Assembly: GCF_039524015.1 (NCBI RefSeq)
Contig: NZ_BAAAGF010000003.1
Span: 124,001-188,000, forward strand
Reading direction: 5' to 3'
Length of the DNA: 64,000 nucleotides
DNA from: Gaetbulibacter_B jejuensis
GTDB taxonomy: Bacteria > Bacteroidota > Bacteroidia > Flavobacteriales > Flavobacteriaceae
A program made the translations under genes and the position numbers. Positions within the stretch are counted from its first letter, which is position 1; each line of letters begins with the position of its first letter. Positions 1 to 8,854 of this stretch are shown here, one piece after another. The notes under the pieces were generated by a model. The model did no database searches and had not been told where the DNA came from. It saw only the letters and a list, made by a program, of their open reading frames with translations.

Positions 1-63
1 AAGTAGTGTTGTAATACATACGATTACAACCTGCTTGTTTAATTTTGAAATCTTGTTTTTCAT
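1..63 (-). CDS. 5' end of a truncated exported or membrane protein gene
   Basis: An ATG at 63 opens a frame that runs without a stop to the left edge, 21 codons. The encoded start begins MKNKISKLNK and continues with a hydrophobic run (VVIVCITTLL), the shape of a signal peptide or first membrane segment. Only the N-terminus is in the window, so the family cannot be named. It reads in the same direction as the LytTR/kinase pair upstream, 135 bases away, and may or may not be cotranscribed with them. Confidence 0.5.
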   Translation of the reverse strand, partial: MKNKISKLNKQVVIVCITTLL

Positions 64-198
64 ACACTTATAGTTTTAGGTAGTATAAATGTATGTTACG
101 ATGATTGTCTATGAAATAGGAAATGGATTTCTACTATTTATGAATCCATAAGCGTGGTACTTCAAAACATATTTGAAAAACAGAATGTGCTAGATTTT

Positions 199-930
199 CT
201 AATTCTTGTTTAAGAACGCAGCTACAAATTGGTCTTTCTTTCGAGAAGATACTGGTATTTTTTTACCGTTTTTTAAATAAATGATACCAGATTTATCATA
301 TTTATCAATAAACTGAAGATTCACCATATACGATTGATGAGGACGTGTAAAGTTTGCAGCACTAAGCTGGTCCTCAAAGGCCTTGAGTGTTTTTGAAACT
401 ACATGTTTTTTACCATCACTACAATAAAAAGACGTGTAACCTTTATCAGATTCGCAATACATAAGTTCTTTTAAGTCTATAACCTGAAAACTGTCATGAA
501 GCGACAAAATAATTTTAGAATCTTCATTATTCCAAACAGACTTAACAGTTTTAATTTGTTGTTTTTGCTCAGCTACAGTTAAGTTGGTCACTTTTTTTAA
601 AGCAACTTCAAGGTCTGATATATCTACAGGTTTAAGAATATAGTCTACAGCTCCTATTTTTAAAGCTCGTAGCGCATATTCTTCATAAGCAGTAATAAAT
701 ATTATTTTGAAGTTGAGGTGTTCTGTTTGATCTAGAAAATCAAAAGCAGTTCCATCAGTAAGATTAATATCTAGGAAAATTAAATCTGGTTTACAGGCAT
801 TGGCTACTACAACTGCTTCTTTAACCGATTCGCACTCACCCAATACATTCACATTAGTATCAATAAGTTGCAGAAGATTTAATAACCCTTTTCGTATGTA
901 CGCTTTATCTTCAACTAATAGTGTTTTCAT
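199..930 (-). CDS. LytTR-family DNA-binding response regulator
   Basis: A 243-residue two-component response regulator. The receiver domain covers roughly residues 1-120, with the acidic pair E7/D8, the phospho-acceptor D54 (LIFLDINLTDG) and the conserved Lys in ILKPVD. A LytTR DNA-binding domain covers roughly 140-243 (features such as TRPHQSYMVNL and KIPVSSRKK). The start codon overlaps the stop of the sensor kinase gene upstream in an ATGA arrangement, so the two are translationally coupled and form one phosphorelay. LytTR regulators of this AlgR/AgrA class bind pairs of direct repeats. No target is evident nearby; the truncated gene at 1-63 is the closest downstream candidate. Confidence 0.95.
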   Translation of the reverse strand: MKTLLVEDKAYIRKGLLNLLQLIDTNVNVLGECESVKEAVVVANACKPDLIFLDINLTDGTAFDFLDQTEHLNFKIIFITAYEEYALRALKIGAVDYILKPVDISDLEVALKKVTNLTVAEQKQQIKTVKSVWNNEDSKIILSLHDSFQVIDLKELMYCESDKGYTSFYCSDGKKHVVSKTLKAFEDQLSAANFTRPHQSYMVNLQFIDKYDKSGIIYLKNGKKIPVSSRKKDQFVAAFLNKN

Positions 931-3119
931 GAAATAGCAATGATTTTATGAGGAATTACTAAAGTAACTAAAGTTCCTTGCTCATCAAACTTTTTTCGAT
1001 CTTCAATAGTTACCGACCCTTCCATATTATAATCTTTTGATAATACTGCAAGACGTTCGGCAGTAATAACTGTCGCTAATGAACTTTTATTTTTGTTCTC
1101 AGATTTTTTAACACTATCAATACCAATACCATTATCAGCAATGGTACATAACAGTTTTTTGTTAGTGTATGCAAGTTTTATATCTATACGCTTGTTATCT
1201 GTTTGGTCTTTAAACGCGTGTTCAATAGCATTTTCCACAAAAGGTTGAATGAGCATTGGTGGAACTTCAAACAATGTAACATCTATAGCTTCATCTACCA
1301 AAATAGTGCAATTAAAAGTGTCATTCTCTAAATTTTGAAGTGTAAGATAATTTTGAATTGCCAATAATTCTTGCGAAAGCGATACCATTTTATCTCTTGA
1401 ATTTTCTAAGGTTATACGTAGTAACTTTGAAAACTTAGATAGATACTGAATAGATTTCTTTTCTTCTTTGTTTAAAATCATTCCTTGTAGTACTGACAAC
1501 GAATTGAATATAAAATGAGGCGTCATTTGCGAGCGTAATAGTTTTTGCTCCATAACCACGTTTTGGGTTTTTGACTTTTCGTTTTTTAATCTTTGACTAA
1601 AAATTATAGAACCAAGGATAATTGACACCAATAACACACAAATAATTGCCCATAAATAATTACGCTTTGACTTTTGTAAATCTTGAGACGTAGCTTGTAC
1701 TGTTTTAGTTAGTTTAAGCTCTCTTATACTTGCAGAGTCTAGTGCTTGTTTGTATTTGTATTCGTACTCTAATTGCGTCATCTTTTCAATATTATCTTCA
1801 TTGAAAATACTGTCATTTAATATTTTGTATTGCTGATGACTTTCAAATGCTTTTTTATAATTTCGGGTTTTCCCATAAATATCAGAAAGCAAACCATAGG
1901 CATTTTTTTTATGCCTTAAAAGACCATGCTTCTCCGATGAATCTGCTAATCTTTGAGCATTCTCCAACGCCAGATCATATGTTTTCAAACGATAATAGGT
2001 GTCAGCTAAACCATGATAGGAATCCATCATATCGTACGATTGGTTAATTTTCAAATTTATGTTTAAGGCTTGATCAAAATAGCTCAAAGCTGTAGCATAA
2101 TCTTTCTTTTGAAAATAGGCAAACCCCAAACCATTAAGTGCTGTAGCTAAATTTACTTTATCATCAATTTCTTTACTCAACACTATAGATTCCTTAAAAT
2201 ATGTTATGGCTTTGTCCAACTCATCATTATCATAATAAATACCCGCAATATTATTTTTTAAGGCTGTTATGTTTTTTACATTGTATTTAGCATTATCTAT
2301 GGCATGCGCTTTGTTATAATAGCTTAATGCCTTATCATTTAAGCCTTGAAATCGGTACAAATTCCCTAAATTAATCAAGGATTGAAATATACCAATAGAG
2401 TCTTTACTTTTTTGAGCTATGTCTAAAGATTGATTGTGATAATTTAAAGCTAATGGATAATTGCTTTGCTGGTAATACACATTCGCAATCGAATTGTAAC
2501 AGTTCAACATACCCAATGAATCTCTGTTTTTTATATTATTCTCTAAGGCTAGTTTAAAATTTTCAAGAGCTTTTTGATACTCACCAGTCTCTGAATAGAC
2601 ATTTCCAATATTATATAAATAACTATGTTTATTGGAATTATCTCCTAACTGCTCTGAAATGCTTAAGGTTTCTTTGAAATGTTTTAAGGCCAAATCATAA
2701 TTACCTCTATATTGATGCAAAACGCCTAAACCATTGTTGCATTTTTTCAAACCATTTAAATCATTTATGGAGTTGTAAACTTCTAGGGCTTTGTTGTAAT
2801 TCTTTATGGCAACTTCAAAATTGACCTGCTCTGTGTAAACAACGGCTCTTATGTAGTAGCTGTGGGCTATAAACTTGGTAGCGTTTAATGCTTTGGCTAG
2901 ATTTAATGCTTCATCATTATATGCTATAGCTTGAGGTGGGTTGTTTCTATAATTATAAAACGCCAAGTAATTGAGTGTATTAACTCGAATCGTGTCTTGC
3001 TTTTGATAAGTTTTCAATACATTTTCCAAGCTATCTATTGCCCTATTTTGGGAGTAGATTGAAATTGATTGAAATAAAATGCAGACTAAAACAAAACAAG
3101 ACAAATGGATTCTTTTCAT
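927..3119 (-). CDS. TPR-containing LytS-type sensor histidine kinase
   Basis: About 730 residues. I chose the Met at 3119 because the sequence after it is a good signal peptide (MKRIHLSCFVLVCILFQSIS, then SQN); the 38 extra upstream codons are not protein-like. The N-terminal two thirds is a long series of tetratricopeptide repeats (recurring motifs such as ALKHFKETLSIS and ALNYHNQSLDIA). One membrane segment follows (YLWAIICVLLVSIILGSII). The kinase is of the His_kinase/LytS type: H535 lies in QMTPHFIFNSL, the N box is IQPFVENAIEHAF and the G box is DNGIGI. The architecture suggests a periplasmic TPR sensor. It shares a 4-base overlap with its LytTR partner downstream. Confidence 0.93.
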   Translation of the reverse strand: MKRIHLSCFVLVCILFQSISIYSQNRAIDSLENVLKTYQKQDTIRVNTLNYLAFYNYRNNPPQAIAYNDEALNLAKALNATKFIAHSYYIRAVVYTEQVNFEVAIKNYNKALEVYNSINDLNGLKKCNNGLGVLHQYRGNYDLALKHFKETLSISEQLGDNSNKHSYLYNIGNVYSETGEYQKALENFKLALENNIKNRDSLGMLNCYNSIANVYYQQSNYPLALNYHNQSLDIAQKSKDSIGIFQSLINLGNLYRFQGLNDKALSYYNKAHAIDNAKYNVKNITALKNNIAGIYYDNDELDKAITYFKESIVLSKEIDDKVNLATALNGLGFAYFQKKDYATALSYFDQALNINLKINQSYDMMDSYHGLADTYYRLKTYDLALENAQRLADSSEKHGLLRHKKNAYGLLSDIYGKTRNYKKAFESHQQYKILNDSIFNEDNIEKMTQLEYEYKYKQALDSASIRELKLTKTVQATSQDLQKSKRNYLWAIICVLLVSIILGSIIFSQRLKNEKSKTQNVVMEQKLLRSQMTPHFIFNSLSVLQGMILNKEEKKSIQYLSKFSKLLRITLENSRDKMVSLSQELLAIQNYLTLQNLENDTFNCTILVDEAIDVTLFEVPPMLIQPFVENAIEHAFKDQTDNKRIDIKLAYTNKKLLCTIADNGIGIDSVKKSENKNKSSLATVITAERLAVLSKDYNMEGSVTIEDRKKFDEQGTLVTLVIPHKIIAIS

Positions 3120-3573
3120 AAGTAGATTAGATAGATATTCTGTAAAATTTTCCGTACAAAAACAAAATAGAAAATTAATGGTTTTTAAGTATAAAGTTTT
3201 AATATAGACTTTAAAATTTAAATAAATAATCAAAATAACACTATAAAATGTACTAAAGTATATAGAGAATCCATTTTAGAAGGTTTTCAAGACATATATG
3301 TTGAGGATTAATACATATTTGTTAAGCCGATTAAACCAATTTACTTAATAAAACTATTTTCACTGCTGTAAAAGTTTCCATAGCACCTTTTATTTTATTT
3401 TTTGCTTTTACATCACAACTTAAACAAGTTCTTACAGCTTGAGCTTAGGTTTTAATATTTGTAAAAATGAAAAAGGCTGCCATTAAGACAACCTTTTTCT
3501 GCTATTAATCAACTAACAAATAGTTCATTTAACTATAAGGGAAATTAAACTCACTACTTATATTATATGACCA
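3120..3573. other. Intergenic region between the two-component genes and the polyol operon
   Basis: 454 bases without a convincing gene. It should hold the promoter of the kinase/regulator pair, transcribed leftward, though I see no exact TAnnTTTG box. The right part holds the terminator of the polyol operon. A frame of about 37 codons at 3331-3444 on the minus strand is open but has no good start and matches nothing I recognise. Confidence 0.5.
3470..3498 (-). terminator. Rho-independent terminator of the polyol operon
   Basis: The arms AAAAAGGCTG (3470-3479) and CAACCTTTTT (3489-3498) pair with one position that is G-U in minus-strand RNA; the loop is 9 bases. The minus-strand product ends in a U run. 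It lies 75 bases past the fructokinase stop codon, where the operon should end. The 19 bases on its right side also occur beside the terminator at 13413-13453. Confidence 0.7.
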
Positions 3574-4464
3574 CTATTGAGTTTTTACATTTATAAATTC
3601 TTCAATTTCTTTATTTGATATTTTAGGATTAGCACCTGCATAACTTGCCACTAATGCTCCAACAGCACTTGCATAATCTATAGCTTTTTGTGGTGAATTT
3701 TTATTTAATAATTGATGTACTAATGATGCTAAAAAAGAATCTCCTGCACCTACTGTATCTTCAATTTCTATAGAATAACCTTCGTTATAATAAAAGATGT
3801 TATTTATATAAATTAATGCACCATTTGCACCCAAAGTAACACATATTGTTTTGGTATTTGTGTATTTAGAAATATATAACACAGCGTCTTCTAGCTGTAA
3901 TTGTTTACCAGATAAATGCTCACATATTTCAAAAATTTCATCATCATTAAACTTAATGAAATCAGCTTTTTTCATTAAATCCTTTATGAGCTGATAAGTA
4001 TAATGTGGTTTGCGAAGATTAACATCAAAAATCTTATAAGGTGCTACTTCTAAAAGTTGAAACAAAGTTTCCTTAGTATTTTGACTTCTAGAGGCTAAAC
4101 TTCCATAAATAAAAGCATCTGATTGTTTTACGCGTTCTATTGTGTTTTGGTTTAAAGCAATTTTATCCCAAGCTCTTGGTTTGTGAATTATATACGTTGC
4201 TGAACCTTGTGAATCTAGTTTTACCTCTACACTACTTGTTGCTAATTCTGTATCTTTTTGAATATATGTACTATCTAATTCGTAATCGTTTATATATTTT
4301 AAAATAGCATCTCCATCTTCATCATCTCCGATTTTAGTAATTATTGAAACCTCATGACCAAAAGATTGCAAGCGCAAAGCCACATTTAATGGCGCACCAC
4401 CAATGGTTCTTCTATTAGGAAATACATCCCATAATACTTCTCCAAAACAAACTATATTACTCAT
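3574..4464 (-). CDS. PfkB-family carbohydrate kinase, probable fructokinase
   Basis: A 296-residue ribokinase-fold sugar kinase. The N-terminal PfkB signature is IGGAPLNVALRLQSFG (about residues 21-36), and the C-terminal signature DTVGAGDSFLAS carries the catalytic base D242. Length is normal for the family. The start codon overlaps the stop of the mannitol dehydrogenase gene by one base (TAATG), so translation is coupled. In this context the likely reaction is ATP-dependent phosphorylation of the fructose made by the dehydrogenase, giving fructose 6-phosphate for glycolysis. Fructose specificity is inferred from the neighbour and not read from residues. Confidence 0.88.
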   Translation of the reverse strand: MSNIVCFGEVLWDVFPNRRTIGGAPLNVALRLQSFGHEVSIITKIGDDEDGDAILKYINDYELDSTYIQKDTELATSSVEVKLDSQGSATYIIHKPRAWDKIALNQNTIERVKQSDAFIYGSLASRSQNTKETLFQLLEVAPYKIFDVNLRKPHYTYQLIKDLMKKADFIKFNDDEIFEICEHLSGKQLQLEDAVLYISKYTNTKTICVTLGANGALIYINNIFYYNEGYSIEIEDTVGAGDSFLASLVHQLLNKNSPQKAIDYASAVGALVASYAGANPKISNKEIEEFINVKTQ

Positions 4465-5963
4465 TAGGCTATTTTTACTCGTGATGAATTTTCTGATTTC
4501 ACACTATTAATAACACCTTTATTTACAATACTATGGTATGCGTTTTCATAAGCTGTAATAAATGCTTCGGATGCTTTTAAGTTTCCAAAAACAGATTCTA
4601 TTTCCAAAAAGTATTTTGGTTGTTCTTGTGCTGCTTGTACAGCGTACTCGTGTAATGTTGTAGCTAATGCATCTTTAACAACAAGGTTATTTCCTTGTTC
4701 GTCTTTACCTAGACTATAGATAGCCCAAGCTGCAACAACAAAAGCTGCTAATTCCGTAGACTTTGCTATTTCTAAATTTGATTTTACTGTAGGTAAAACA
4801 AAAATTGGGAATTTTGCAGAACTCTCTGAACAAATACGATCTATTTGATCTTTAATACTTACATTACCAAAACGTTGTATTAGTGACTTTATATAAGCAT
4901 CTAAGTCTACATTTTCTAAATCTTTAAGGGTTGGTTTAACTTCTAGATGCAAATAATTCTTTAAAAACTCTCTAATATTTACATCATTTACAGCTTCATC
5001 TATAGTTTCATAACCAACTAATGCACCTAAAATTCCTAAAACTGTATGACCAGCATTAAGCAAACGTAGTTTCATTTTTTCAAAAGGTTCTACGTCTTTT
5101 ACAAATCTGGCACCAACAATATCCCACAAAGGTCTTCCGTTTACAAATTCGTCTTCAATAATCCACTGTTTAAAAGGCTCGCATACAACAGGCCAAGCAT
5201 CTTCTACTCCACTTTCTGTTTTCAACATATCAATGTCTTCTGCTGCAGTAGCAGGTGTGATACGATCTACCATACTATTAGGAAACGAAACGTTTTTGTT
5301 AATCCACGATACTAAACCTGGTTCTGCTAATTTCACATAGCTTAATAACATCGCTTTTGTCATATCACCATTACTTTGAATGTTATCACAAGATTGAATT
5401 GTACAACCATCAACACCTTGTGATTTTCTTAATTTTAAAGCTTGTGTGAGATAACCAAAAATAGTTTTAGGTGATTCTGGATGGTCTATATCATATAGAA
5501 TATCTGGATTTTGCGCATCAAAAGCTTCTAAAGCTTCACTATAATTATAGCCACCTTCTGTAATAGTTAAAGTAATAATTTTAATATCTGGACTAGCCAT
5601 TTTATCAATGACACTTTTTGGATTTTCTGGCGCAAAGAGTAACTCAGTTATAGACCCAACAACACGCTTACTCAAAGAACCATCAAATTCTTTTACCATT
5701 AGTGTATATAAACCGTCCTGATTTTTTAAAATATCGTATATTTTTTTGTCATGTGGCAATAAGGCTACACCACAAATTCCCCAATCTGTAATGGATGAAT
5801 CATGAAGTAATCGATCTGTATATAGTGCCTGATGTGCTCGATGAAAACCACCAACACCAACATGAATTATTCCTGTTTTTATTGCATTTCTATCATAAGC
5901 AGGAATAGAGATACGATCTGCTATTTTGCTTAAATTTTCCTGATTTAATTTATATGTTGTCAT
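4464..5963 (-). CDS. Mannitol 2-dehydrogenase (polyol-specific long-chain dehydrogenase)
   Basis: A 499-residue NAD-dependent polyol dehydrogenase of the long-chain family. The N-terminal Rossmann region contains IIHVGVGGFHRAHQ (about residues 33-46). The catalytic motif K-x4-N-x2-H is intact as K298, N303 and H306 in KLRLLNAGH. Members oxidise mannitol to fructose; fructuronate reductases and arabinitol dehydrogenases are relatives, so the exact substrate is inferred. The adjoining fructokinase, permease and outer-membrane protein favour mannitol, an abundant brown-algal polyol. It lies 5 bases downstream of the permease gene. Confidence 0.88.
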   Translation of the reverse strand: MTTYKLNQENLSKIADRISIPAYDRNAIKTGIIHVGVGGFHRAHQALYTDRLLHDSSITDWGICGVALLPHDKKIYDILKNQDGLYTLMVKEFDGSLSKRVVGSITELLFAPENPKSVIDKMASPDIKIITLTITEGGYNYSEALEAFDAQNPDILYDIDHPESPKTIFGYLTQALKLRKSQGVDGCTIQSCDNIQSNGDMTKAMLLSYVKLAEPGLVSWINKNVSFPNSMVDRITPATAAEDIDMLKTESGVEDAWPVVCEPFKQWIIEDEFVNGRPLWDIVGARFVKDVEPFEKMKLRLLNAGHTVLGILGALVGYETIDEAVNDVNIREFLKNYLHLEVKPTLKDLENVDLDAYIKSLIQRFGNVSIKDQIDRICSESSAKFPIFVLPTVKSNLEIAKSTELAAFVVAAWAIYSLGKDEQGNNLVVKDALATTLHEYAVQAAQEQPKYFLEIESVFGNLKASEAFITAYENAYHSIVNKGVINSVKSENSSRVKIA

Positions 5964-5968
5964 AGCTA

Positions 5969-7684
5969 CTAGCTTTTACTTGATTTTTCTAATCTTAATG
6001 CCCAATAAGCTGTTACAAAGTATAATAAAGTACAAATAAAAGTGTATTTATAAAAGATTTCACGATTGTTTATATACACCTCTTTAGTATCACTTCCAAA
6101 TAATACAATGCACGCTAATATCAGAGAGATTGCCAATACAGTAACCGAAATAATTCTAAGCAGTTTAGAGAATGGTGTACTGGTTTTTACTATTATTTCT
6201 TCAGTATTAGCTTTATGTTCTTGGTATTTTTCAACCTGTTCATTACGTAAATTTTCTTTTGCTTCTTCTTCTGGGTATTTTTCCTTAGCTCCATAACGAC
6301 CAGCTAAAATGGTATATAGAATTATAGTGAAAATCCAAGTTGGGATAAATAAGTAAAAGAAGGACATTACATTAAGTGCATTTAGCCCAAAACCAAATAC
6401 CAAACCTATTGCCCAAGATGCAATTGCAGGTGTACTAGTGGTTAGTTTTTTATAATGAAGCCAATATCTAGAATAGCCAATTTTTGGGAAAATTTGATGT
6501 TCAGCGAAAACAATAGCTCCAACAGGAACAACAATTAAACCTGCGTATGTTAACAGCGGTAAAATTTGTGAGAACACAAACGGGAAACACGCTACTAAAA
6601 CTGTAATTAATCCAACGATTAGCGTTGTTTTTTTTCTTGACGTTTTTTGAAAAACTGCTTGAGCTGCTAATCCTGCTCTATATAAATTTGCAACAGCTGT
6701 AGTCCAACCAGCAACGATTACAATAACAAAGCCAGACCAACCTAAAGCATAAAACGCAACATCACCAGGATCTAATTCTACTATTGTCTTTCCTAATATT
6801 ACAGCTGCTCCTGCTCCCATAATTCCTGCTGCAATCCAAGCGACGTAATGTCCAAACATCATTCCTGTACTTGTTGCTAAACCATAAGATTTCTTCTTTG
6901 CAAAACGAAATAATGCCATGTCTATTAATCCAAAATGTGTAATGGTATTTGCTGCCCAAGCAAAACCAATAACTTCTGCTAAACCAATACCTTTTTCACC
7001 TTCACTATTAAGACCTGTCCAAATAGATTGATCTCCTAGACTGATGATTTCTGACCAATTTTTTGGGATTGTAGTACCAAGAACCTCTAAGGATAATTCC
7101 GGCAATAACACAAAAGCTCCACTTATAAACATTACAAACAACCAAGGTGCACAAATACTAGAAAATTCTGAAACTGCTTTAAAACCATAGATAGCAATAC
7201 CAACAACCACTAATCCAACAATAAGTACAATAATTACAAACCAAAAATTTGTAGGATACCAGTTTAATTGTGGTGGTATATCAAAAGCAAATCTAACAGC
7301 AGTCGCAGAAACCGTAATCATGGCAGCAGATATAACTGTAAAAATGACAACGTTAGCCCAATTGTATAACTTTGTCATAGAATCTCCAGCAATTTTATTA
7401 AGATAGGTGTACAAACTAAGACGTGTTTCTACAGCTATTGGTGATGTAATAAGTGTCCAACTTAAAACTGCTAAAATATTACCTATTAAAAGGCCTAATA
7501 AAATATCTTTTGTTGATGCGCCTAAGGCTACAAATGTTGCTCCAATAACAAATTCGGTAGCAGCTACATGTTCTGCAGCATATAAACCTGCAAAATGATT
7601 CCAGTTATGCAATTTGTTTTTTGCAATTGGCAGCTGATCTACCTCTAGCGCTTCAAACTGCTGAAAATTAGTATTAGTATTCAT
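5969..7684 (-). CDS. NCS1-like purine-cytosine permease-family transporter (candidate polyol transporter)
   Basis: A 571-residue inner-membrane protein with about twelve hydrophobic segments. It resembles the purine-cytosine permease (NCS1) family, for example in the N-terminal HNWNHFAGLYAAEHVAATEF and the segment GWTTAVANLYRAGLAAQAVF. A hydrophilic insertion or tail around residues 470-510 (KEKYPEEEAKENLRNEQ) precedes the last two membrane segments. NCS1 proteins normally carry nucleobases, hydantoins or vitamins with sodium or protons. Here it sits between an outer-membrane protein and mannitol dehydrogenase/fructokinase, so it is the only candidate inner-membrane carrier of the operon. A polyol substrate is inference. 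Confidence 0.8.
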   Translation of the reverse strand: MNTNTNFQQFEALEVDQLPIAKNKLHNWNHFAGLYAAEHVAATEFVIGATFVALGASTKDILLGLLIGNILAVLSWTLITSPIAVETRLSLYTYLNKIAGDSMTKLYNWANVVIFTVISAAMITVSATAVRFAFDIPPQLNWYPTNFWFVIIVLIVGLVVVGIAIYGFKAVSEFSSICAPWLFVMFISGAFVLLPELSLEVLGTTIPKNWSEIISLGDQSIWTGLNSEGEKGIGLAEVIGFAWAANTITHFGLIDMALFRFAKKKSYGLATSTGMMFGHYVAWIAAGIMGAGAAVILGKTIVELDPGDVAFYALGWSGFVIVIVAGWTTAVANLYRAGLAAQAVFQKTSRKKTTLIVGLITVLVACFPFVFSQILPLLTYAGLIVVPVGAIVFAEHQIFPKIGYSRYWLHYKKLTTSTPAIASWAIGLVFGFGLNALNVMSFFYLFIPTWIFTIILYTILAGRYGAKEKYPEEEAKENLRNEQVEKYQEHKANTEEIIVKTSTPFSKLLRIISVTVLAISLILACIVLFGSDTKEVYINNREIFYKYTFICTLLYFVTAYWALRLEKSSKS

Positions 7685-7753
7685 TTTCTTTTGATTATTT
7701 ATTAGTTAGTTAGTCAGTAGCTCTTTAGTACATATAAATATTATATCAAGATT

Positions 7754-8650
7754 TTAAAAAAGTTGTATATCGAGTTGCAGTACTGTTTTTTCTTGTTCAG
7801 GATTCCACATAGCTGTAACTTCTATAGGAATATTATGATTAGAAATAGAAATCGATTTGTTATAAGCAACACCAACATTAATTACATTTCCTGCACTTTC
7901 AGTATAAAACGTTTTATCTGTTATAAAAGACCAAGCTCCACCAACAAAAGCAGAAAAATGAGAAGTATCGTTTTCCCAAATTTTATGTTTTACTTCAAAA
8001 TAATGAGTCCAAGAATCTTTTAAACTACCATCATCTTGTATTTCATAATCTCCTGATCCACCACCAATAATGGTCGCTAAATACAATAGCGTTTTTGGTG
8101 TTACGTAATACCCCAAATTAACATCTACAAAATTATAACCTTGTGTTTTATCGTAGCTCCAATAGCTTAATTTATCTCCTCGTTCTTCCACACCTGTATA
8201 ATTATTGTGTGTTACGGCTTCAATAAAAAAACGATTGTTAAACTGATATTTAGTATATATTGAAAACTCTTTGTAATTAGCACTTACAAGCTCACCTGTT
8301 TCTTTGTGCTCTACATCTACACCAGAAAAACTTGCGCCTCCCCAAAATCCAAATGTAAACTTCTTATTTCTTGTATTATATTCTAAACTTGTTGCAAATA
8401 AAGCACTTGGATGTACTACAAATCCATGCCAGATATGCATGTTTTTAAGATGTGCATTAATAGAAAAAGGCTTGTAAACATTATCAACTTCACTATTTTG
8501 AGCATTAGCATAAGTTGAAAACAACATAATGCTACTTATTGCAATTGTTAAAACAATCGCCTTTAGAGTTTTTGTAAACAAAAGGTTGAATACTTCTCTT
8601 TTACATAAAGTCTTAAATGATTCATTATGAGTTATCGCCAAAATAGTCAT
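7754..8650 (-). CDS. Outer-membrane beta-barrel protein of the polyol operon
   Basis: A 298-residue exported protein. A long n-region is followed by a hydrophobic core and an AxA-type site (TYANA, then Q51). The mature part alternates aromatic and polar residues as in beta strands (for example FTFGFWGGASFSG and YLATIIGGGSGDY) and ends in Phe (LDIQLF), typical of outer-membrane barrels. I cannot name the family. It is the first gene of the leftward operon, 69 bases before the permease, directly under the operator-containing promoter at 8676-8734. The likely role is outer-membrane passage of the operon's substrate. Confidence 0.75.
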   Translation of the reverse strand: MTILAITHNESFKTLCKREVFNLLFTKTLKAIVLTIAISSIMLFSTYANAQNSEVDNVYKPFSINAHLKNMHIWHGFVVHPSALFATSLEYNTRNKKFTFGFWGGASFSGVDVEHKETGELVSANYKEFSIYTKYQFNNRFFIEAVTHNNYTGVEERGDKLSYWSYDKTQGYNFVDVNLGYYVTPKTLLYLATIIGGGSGDYEIQDDGSLKDSWTHYFEVKHKIWENDTSHFSAFVGGAWSFITDKTFYTESAGNVINVGVAYNKSISISNHNIPIEVTAMWNPEQEKTVLQLDIQLF

Positions 8651-8675
8651 AATATAAATTATTAGTGAAAAATAT

Positions 8676-8696
8676 TAAACGTCATTATTACGTTTA
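8676..8696. promoter_or_regulatory. Operator 1 of the Nudix-like regulator
   Basis: A 21-bp inverted repeat, TAAACGT-N7-ACGTTTA with perfect arms. It lies 25 bases before the outer-membrane protein start and at the predicted transcription start of the leftward promoter, where a bound regulator would block initiation. The same architecture recurs at 8823-8845. Confidence 0.75.
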
Positions 8697-8701
8697 TTTT
8701 T

Positions 8702-8734
8702 CAAATGTATGAATTGATTTTTAATTTCATACAA
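8702..8734 (-). promoter_or_regulatory. Promoter of the polyol operon
   Basis: On the minus strand TTG (8734-8732) is followed after 22 bases by TACATTTG (8709-8702), an exact Bacteroidota -7 box (TAnnTTTG). Transcription would start near 8697, at the edge of operator 1. Confidence 0.6.
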
Positions 8735-8822
8735 AAAATCAAAAAAATATGTATTATTTTAGCATTATTATATGTAATATTGATATTTCAACAGAAAATA
8801 TCGCTAAAAAATCACACCCACA

Positions 8823-8845
8823 TTAAATGTTTTAATGACGTTTAA
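8823..8845. promoter_or_regulatory. Operator 2 of the Nudix-like regulator
   Basis: The sequence TTAAATGT-N7-ACGTTTAA is the same inverted repeat as operator 1 with one mismatch between the arms. It ends 9 bases before the regulator's start codon, which suggests autoregulation. Confidence 0.7.
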
Positions 8846-8854
8846 AATGCAATT

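Noticed and set aside
3331..3444. A 37-codon minus-strand frame in the kinase/polyol gap
   Set aside because: No start codon near its beginning and no recognisable family; could be an eroded gene end but is not supportable.
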